A program made the translations under genes and the position numbers. Shown in pieces: positions 16,201-19,055 of a stretch of DNA of 19,055 nt. Location: assembly GCA_963579025.1 (NCBI GenBank), contig CAUZFZ010000183.1, positions 1 to 19,055 on the forward strand, read 5' to 3'. Numbering within the stretch: position 1 is the first letter of the stretch; each line of letters opens with the position of its first letter. Origin of the DNA: CAUZFZ01 sp963579025 (GTDB lineage: Bacteria > Planctomycetota > Planctomycetia > Planctomycetales > Planctomycetaceae). Under the pieces are notes generated by a model. That model ran no database searches. It had not been told where the DNA came from and saw only the letters and a list, made by a program, of their open reading frames with translations.

Positions 16201-19026
16201 CCCGGTGGTATTGCCAGCGATGGTGAAGTGGAAGATTACCAGGTCACGATCGCAGCTCCGGGTGGGTTCGCCAACTTTGTTGATTCCGGACAGTCCCTCG
16301 GCTCCGACCGCACCGTCCAGACAGTCCTGGCTGACCTGGACAACGACGGTGACCTGGACGCGTTGAGTGTGAATTTCACGAACACGAAGATCTATACGAA
16401 CGCGTCCGGGACGTTCACGGATTCGGGACAGACGCTGGTGGGTTCCCAGTTCCAGTTTTCCGTGCCGGCGGTGGGCGACATCGATGCTGACGGCGACCTG
16501 GACGTCTACATCGGAGACCGATTTTACACCAATAACGGCTCCGGAGTCTTTTCGGCCGGTCAGGTCATCTCAGGCCTGGGAACAGTCGCCGGGTCGTCTC
16601 TGGGTGATATCGACGCCGACGGCGACCTGGACCTGTTCGTCGCCCGCAACGGTTCCGACATGGTCTTTACCAATAATGGCTCGGGCACGTTTACCAACAC
16701 AGGCCAGTCACTGGGCTCGCAGAACAGCCTGGTGCTCGCTCGTCTGGCCGATATCGACGGTGATGGTGATCTGGATGCTGTTGGGCGGGGCGTTTACACG
16801 AATGATGGCGCGGGAACGTTTACAGCCAGCTCCATCCCGTTCGGTTCCAACACCCGCGCGGTTGCGTTGGGTGACTTCGACGGTGATGGAGACCAGGACG
16901 CAGTCGTGGGTGACAAAGCCGCCCCGACGCGAATCTATACCAATAACGGATCGGGCACGTTTACGAGTGGTGCAGCCCTGGGCTCGAACATCCGCAGCTA
17001 CGGTGTCGCGGTGGCGGATGTCGATGGCGATGGTGACCTGGATATTCTATCCGGGTTTACGAATGGTGGTCAGTACGACCAGGTATTCCTGAATAATGGG
17101 TCGGGGGCATTCACGGATTCCGGCCAGGCGTTGAATGGCTTTGGCACCGGTGGTGTGACGTTCGGTGACATCGACGGAGATGGTGACCTGGATGTATTCG
17201 TCTCCAGCCAGCCCAGTTCCGGCAACGAGAACAAGGTCTACTTCAACGAGCAGGCTTCGGACACCGAGGTCACACTCGACGGTTCCAGTAATCTGGTCAT
17301 CACCGACACCGGCGGTGGTACAAGCAACGACACACTGACCGTTTCCGCCAGCGCGACGCTCATCACGATCAACGACCCCGGCAATATCATTAAGACAACG
17401 ATTGCAGGTGCTACCGGCAGCTTCACCAACACGGTGTTGATTCCCCTGACGTCGTTCACGGGCGACGTCCAGGTCGTCTCTCTGGCCGGCAACGACACGA
17501 TCAATGTCCAGGGACTGAATCTGGGAGGCACTCGCGGTCTCAGCATTGATGCGGGTGACGGCACGGACACGGTCAACTTTCAGACGTCCACAACAACATT
17601 GACCAACGCAAACCTGACGGTCACGGCCGAGACGATCAATCTCAACACGACGGCACTGGCGACCGGAACTGGCAATCAGGTCTTTAATGGTGCCGTTCTG
17701 TTGCAGACGGATACTGCGCTCACTGCAGGTGATGTCACATTCAATGGGACGGTCAACAGCAACGGCACCCCGGTCAATCTGACCGGTACTGCGTTCTTCG
17801 CAATGGACGAGTCCAGTGGTGTCCTGGTAGACAGCGCCGGTGTTGCGCAGAACCTGACCGCGCCCGCAGGGGTCACCTACTCTCAAACGGGGCTCAACAG
17901 CGGGACGGGCATTGACTTCACCAATGCGACCAGCGGTGCGAAGTCGACGGATGCGGCGTTCGACATAACGTCCGATGCGTCGTTCACTTTCGAAGGCTTC
18001 TTCAAAGCCGACGATGTCACAGACACCGGAATCAATGGATATCTTGGCGGAACCTACGGAAACAGTGCACTTGACGGCTGGGCCGTCTTCATGAGGAACA
18101 ATGGCCGCATCGGGTTTATCATTTCCGGCGCCGTTGATTACCAGACGACCGGCGCAGAGCCGACGTACGACGACGGACAGGCTCACTCCTTCGCCTTCAT
18201 CTGGGATCACGATGGTGGTACCACCTCCGGTGGCAAGGCCACGCTGTATGTCGATGGAACGTTGCAGCGCACTGAAGACAACATTACGTCAGTCCCGTCG
18301 AATGCTGATTTCGCCATCGGTCGACGCGATGCCGCGGGCGGCAATGCATTTCCGGGTGTCCTGGACGACTTCCGGTTTACAAATAACGTGCTGCCGGTGG
18401 CCGACTTCGTCAGCGGCGAGTTTGCCTCTGCGAATCTCGCCGCGAATCTTTCCGGCGGAAAGACGTATGCGTATACGACGCTGCTCCCGGGTGACGGGGC
18501 CGGCAACTATCTTGATGATCCGCACACGCAAAGTCTGGGCGTATTCAGTACAGGCGAGCTGACCGACGGCGCAGTGCATCCTGACGGTGCGAGTGTCGCG
18601 GGAGCCAACACGGCGCTGACTGCATTTCAAGCCAACCCGGCTCCCGCCCCGGCGTCGGAGATCATCTTCGATCTGGGTAGTGTTGTTTCCGTTAGTGATG
18701 TCACGCTGGGCACGTACCGCACAATTCAGTTCAGCAATTCAACGCCGGATGATGTCAGTATTTCGTTCAGCAGTACTGGCACAAATGCCGGTGATTTCGG
18801 CTCGACCGTCAGCGCGACGTTCCCGATTGTTGCCAATGAAGTTCATGTCGACCTGCCGGCTGTCTCTGTTCCGAATACGCCGGCTCGATATGTCAAGCTG
18901 AATTTCGACGGCGACACGGCTGATGGCCCGACGATCCTGAAGTATGGCTCATCTGAAAAAATCTGCAACATAGGATCGGAAGTACAATCCGCGGATCAAA
19001 CCTGGATCGTTGGACATGCTTTTTAG
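10207..19026 (+). CDS. Giant secreted multi-domain protein (beta-helix, four propellers, GEVED, LamG)
   Basis: 2939 residues. A basic N-terminal leader ends in MLEDRALLAA (51-60), the planctomycete LEDR motif found at the start of secreted giants. Residues 61 to about 450 start with a CSLREA-like segment (DGLTSLREAITTANSN) and continue as a right-handed beta-helix with GN/SGNTA repeats. About 455-848 is a lactonase-like (YVTN-type) propeller with seven repeats. From 850 to about 2348 there are three modules, each a GEVED domain (LDFGDAP to GEVED) followed by seven FG-GAP/VCBS repeats with the calcium-binding pattern DxDxDGDxD. About 2350-2515 is beta-rich with GNDTINVQGLN. About 2525-2732 is a LamG/concanavalin-like domain. 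About 2745-2913 resembles a discoidin (F5/8C) domain. The protein is very acidic and almost free of Cys. Likely roles are surface adhesion or glycan binding, calcium-stabilised. The last ~28 residues look unlike the rest. No transmembrane anchor, dockerin or sorting tag is seen. Confidence 0.9.
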   Translation: MILLNWLNAFRDRIRQPLARARSLRPTGTRSLPPASRSSGWYRRHRSAIEMLEDRALLAAITVTTFTDVVDGGDGLTSLREAITTANSNAEADMITLPAGTYTVAIAGANENSNATGDFDIAADGGNTLTIQGAGQSSTIIDGADLDRLFDVKTSATLNLNGVTVTNGTVSGLGGGISNVGILNLTDAAVTNNIANGSGGGIHNSGTVSMLRTTVSGNQAVGTFQISGAINNAGGNVRIDSSTLSGNTAQHQGGAMRTVNGSMTIINSTISGNTASVGGGGAIDTFGGTGTDSTTLINTTLVGNFGGGIRATNPVTLVNSIVAGNRNVADTANDDISGTLAGSTNSLIGDSGTAGGVTNGTNGNIVGNAGSGTITLSTVLNTTLADNGGPTFTHAIVAGGPAVDAGDPASLPVDTSDLDGDGNTTEAVPFDQRGANNPRQVGTVDIGAVESFTTRFTFVETLTDGGNDSASNLLDKLNKPFDSAVSPDGKFVFVAVGNSDTTLNVFSRNAATGALTLASTVSSGGLDAAGATLPTFKPNSVAVSPDGAHVYVVAFEANSLLAFSLNSTTGGLTHLQTLVDGDGSNNGLNSVNEVIVSHDGKNVYAGSGNELGVYIRNTTTGLLTFQQNFNQSGQYGSLVESPDGKNLYSSIQNGGTLKVFSRNATNGNLSNIQSISDGGTDVAGNPVTKLGSSHDLDITPDGKFLYVAGRGDNSIVVFSRRESDGKLTLVEELTDGGTDSQGNTVEASGVGALAVSPDGERLASLETSSGTQTLSIWDINRTTGQITVSEQLTRNGTDALGTTITGLNGNLFSLQGRLVVFSPDSAHVYASGGSDKTVTTFQRIALGTPLDFGDAPYATTFVDNGARHTATGLTLGALRDKEVDGIPSANANSDDVVASDDDDGVTFSSAQVGQQNATVTVNVQGAAGKLDAWIDFNGDGSFFGLGEQIADNLSVSTGDNTVTFDVPADALDGNVITRFRLSTAGGLAPTGLASDGEVEDHIITLTASPGSGTFADSGQSLSSVGGEKKNTGTYLADFDNDGDVDALFIRQDADSAIFFNDGSGTFGTENLITTGTALRDGEIGDFDADGDMDFIHGGSGAVFLNNDGALGTFTAATGSQTRSSGFGGIAVGDVNGDGVLDVIIANSSTTVHSNNGSAAFTQTRSIATSGATGAALGDLDNDGDLDLFVASNSTSVVYRNDGTGNFTEITQSPVLTTTNGNSVALADLDGDGDLDAYVSADNQSDRVFKNDGNGNFTQHATADGGRGLKVRLGDIDGDGDFDALVFRYASSSVILVNDGSANFSSSTISTGGSAQGQGDLGDVNGDGSLDAVAGLRQQANKVFFNAVPLDFGDAPAPYPTTLSEDGARHTPTGPTLGTGRDSETDATRDANATGDDLNDSDDEDGVTFGTITVGQQNATVTVNVQGAAGKLDAWIDFNGDGSFNGYNERIFHNVSVATGNNNLTFDVPAETVRSGDTFARFRLSTAGGLSPSGLAADGEVEDHKVTLSQVEGDGIFSDSGQALGSGLTYGVAIGDVNGDGFVDVFAANHSGDNILWINNGSGVFTDSGQTAIELNGQISLEADFADLDGDGDLDLVVFQAGSNLTSFENDGSGGFTALDSVSVGGAGNTYGGRLADVDGDGDIDAIAGSNGQKVLFNDGTGNFTAGPAFGVTNPAYSIGVGDIDGDGDVDVVFPRGGAPTRIFLNDGSGGFTDSGVDIGASFNGKKAELGDIDGDGDLDLLVGNSNNATEVLINQGGTQGGTEGVFVAGTNFGTSTRGVRMADLDGDGDLDAFTTADSAADKVWFNDGIGGFTDSGISLGNFQGRDVRLADFNGDGSPDAFVGNTQSQANRVYFNPVFDFGDAPAPYPTTLVENGARHLPAGPTLGTNRDIEADATRNATATGDDTTGTPDDEDGVTFGTITVGAQNATVTVNASAVAKLDAWIDFDGDGSFNGANEQIFDTVTLASGNNNLTFDVPAFIRSGTTYARFRLSTAGGLGPGGIASDGEVEDYQVTIAAPGGFANFVDSGQSLGSDRTVQTVLADLDNDGDLDALSVNFTNTKIYTNASGTFTDSGQTLVGSQFQFSVPAVGDIDADGDLDVYIGDRFYTNNGSGVFSAGQVISGLGTVAGSSLGDIDADGDLDLFVARNGSDMVFTNNGSGTFTNTGQSLGSQNSLVLARLADIDGDGDLDAVGRGVYTNDGAGTFTASSIPFGSNTRAVALGDFDGDGDQDAVVGDKAAPTRIYTNNGSGTFTSGAALGSNIRSYGVAVADVDGDGDLDILSGFTNGGQYDQVFLNNGSGAFTDSGQALNGFGTGGVTFGDIDGDGDLDVFVSSQPSSGNENKVYFNEQASDTEVTLDGSSNLVITDTGGGTSNDTLTVSASATLITINDPGNIIKTTIAGATGSFTNTVLIPLTSFTGDVQVVSLAGNDTINVQGLNLGGTRGLSIDAGDGTDTVNFQTSTTTLTNANLTVTAETINLNTTALATGTGNQVFNGAVLLQTDTALTAGDVTFNGTVNSNGTPVNLTGTAFFAMDESSGVLVDSAGVAQNLTAPAGVTYSQTGLNSGTGIDFTNATSGAKSTDAAFDITSDASFTFEGFFKADDVTDTGINGYLGGTYGNSALDGWAVFMRNNGRIGFIISGAVDYQTTGAEPTYDDGQAHSFAFIWDHDGGTTSGGKATLYVDGTLQRTEDNITSVPSNADFAIGRRDAAGGNAFPGVLDDFRFTNNVLPVADFVSGEFASANLAANLSGGKTYAYTTLLPGDGAGNYLDDPHTQSLGVFSTGELTDGAVHPDGASVAGANTALTAFQANPAPAPASEIIFDLGSVVSVSDVTLGTYRTIQFSNSTPDDVSISFSSTGTNAGDFGSTVSATFPIVANEVHVDLPAVSVPNTPARYVKLNFDGDTADGPTILKYGSSEKICNIGSEVQSADQTWIVGHAF
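12754..14250 (+). repeat. Super-module 1: GEVED domain plus seven FG-GAP repeats
   Basis: Residues 850-1348. The GEVED domain runs from LDFGDAPYATT to GEVEDHIITL (about 850-1006). Seven calcium-loop repeats follow, with cores such as DFDNDGDVD, DFDADGDMD, DVNGDGVLD, DLDNDGDLD, DLDGDGDLD, DIDGDGDFD and DVNGDGSLD. Seven is the count that closes one beta-propeller of the integrin-alpha type. Confidence 0.85.
14251..15777 (+). repeat. Super-module 2: GEVED domain plus seven FG-GAP repeats
   Basis: Residues 1349-1857. GEVED domain from LDFGDAPAPYPTTL to GEVEDHKVTL (about 1349-1508), then repeats with cores DVNGDGFVD, DLDGDGDLD, DVDGDGDID, DIDGDGDVD, DIDGDGDLD, DLDGDGDLD and DFNGDGSPD. A 29-residue stretch in the GEVED domain is identical to module 1 at protein level although the DNA differs at many silent sites. 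Confidence 0.85.
15778..17250 (+). repeat. Super-module 3: GEVED domain plus seven FG-GAP repeats
   Basis: Residues 1858-2348. GEVED domain from FDFGDAPAPYPTTL to GEVEDYQVTI (about 1858-2014), then repeats with cores DLDNDGDLD, DIDADGDLD, DIDADGDLD, DIDGDGDLD, DFDGDGDQD, DVDGDGDLD and DIDGDGDLD. It opens like module 2 (FGDAPAPYPTTL), so modules 2 and 3 are probably the closer pair in that segment. Confidence 0.85.
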
Positions 19027-19055
19027 TTTCCGATGCGCCAGCGTTGTTAGTTCAT

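Noticed and set aside
12754..17250. CRISPR-like periodic repeats
   Set aside because: The periodicity is coding (FG-GAP repeats of about 130-150 bp with varied DNA), not identical short repeats with spacers.
17047..18210. 387-codon minus-strand frame opposite the giant gene
   Set aside because: Antisense of Asp/Gly/Thr-rich repeats; the product is Arg- and Val-rich with no domain.

Overview
The window looks like a piece of a planctomycete (Planctomycetota) chromosome. The main reason is the N-terminus of the giant protein starting at 10207, where a basic leader ends in MLEDRALLAA, the LEDR-type motif typical of secreted planctomycete giants. That protein's architecture (beta-helix, propellers, GEVED and FG-GAP repeats) fits, as do the GC-rich coding sequence, an FHA-adenylate cyclase fusion, and an integron integrase of the kind known from this phylum. 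The genus cannot be named from the sequence alone.

Layout. (1) 1-1974 is a recombination-prone, gene-poor stretch. It holds the 3' part of an intact-looking integron integrase (intI, 1-822), about 470 bp of palindrome-rich DNA, a second and divergent intI remnant broken at both ends (1290-1625), and about 350 bp with two large inverted repeats and no gene. (2) 1975-3265 (minus strand) is a DAHP synthase gene (1975-2991), the first step of aromatic amino-acid synthesis. Its 5' leader carries a good promoter, a 37-codon reading frame with the run WRFFFYGF, an 8-nt antiterminator segment and a textbook intrinsic terminator just before the ribosome binding site. Together these read as ribosome-mediated transcription attenuation by aromatic amino acids, and this is the most interesting system in the window. 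(3) 3356-4558 (minus) is a secreted planctomycete protein of unknown function with a Pro-Glu-Ala-Thr tandem repeat. (4) 4912-7448 (plus) is a two-gene glcD-glcE operon for the flavin subunits of glycolate oxidase; glcF does not follow. (5) 7464-9626 (minus) is an FHA-class III nucleotide cyclase gene followed by a small acidic hypothetical gene. (6) 10207-19026 (plus) is one 2939-residue secreted protein. It has a beta-helix, a seven-blade lactonase-like propeller, three copies of a ~1.5 kb module (one GEVED domain plus exactly seven FG-GAP repeats each), a LamG-like domain and a discoidin-like C-terminus.

How the genes work together. Apart from glcDE, and possibly the cyclase and its small neighbour, the genes look like independent units. 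The DAHP synthase appears to be controlled twice: at the protein level by its N-terminal ferredoxin-like regulatory domain, and at the RNA level by the leader. The integrase region marks a place where foreign DNA has entered and decayed. Any gene-cassette array belonging to intI would most likely lie beyond the left edge; no convincing attC site is visible here.
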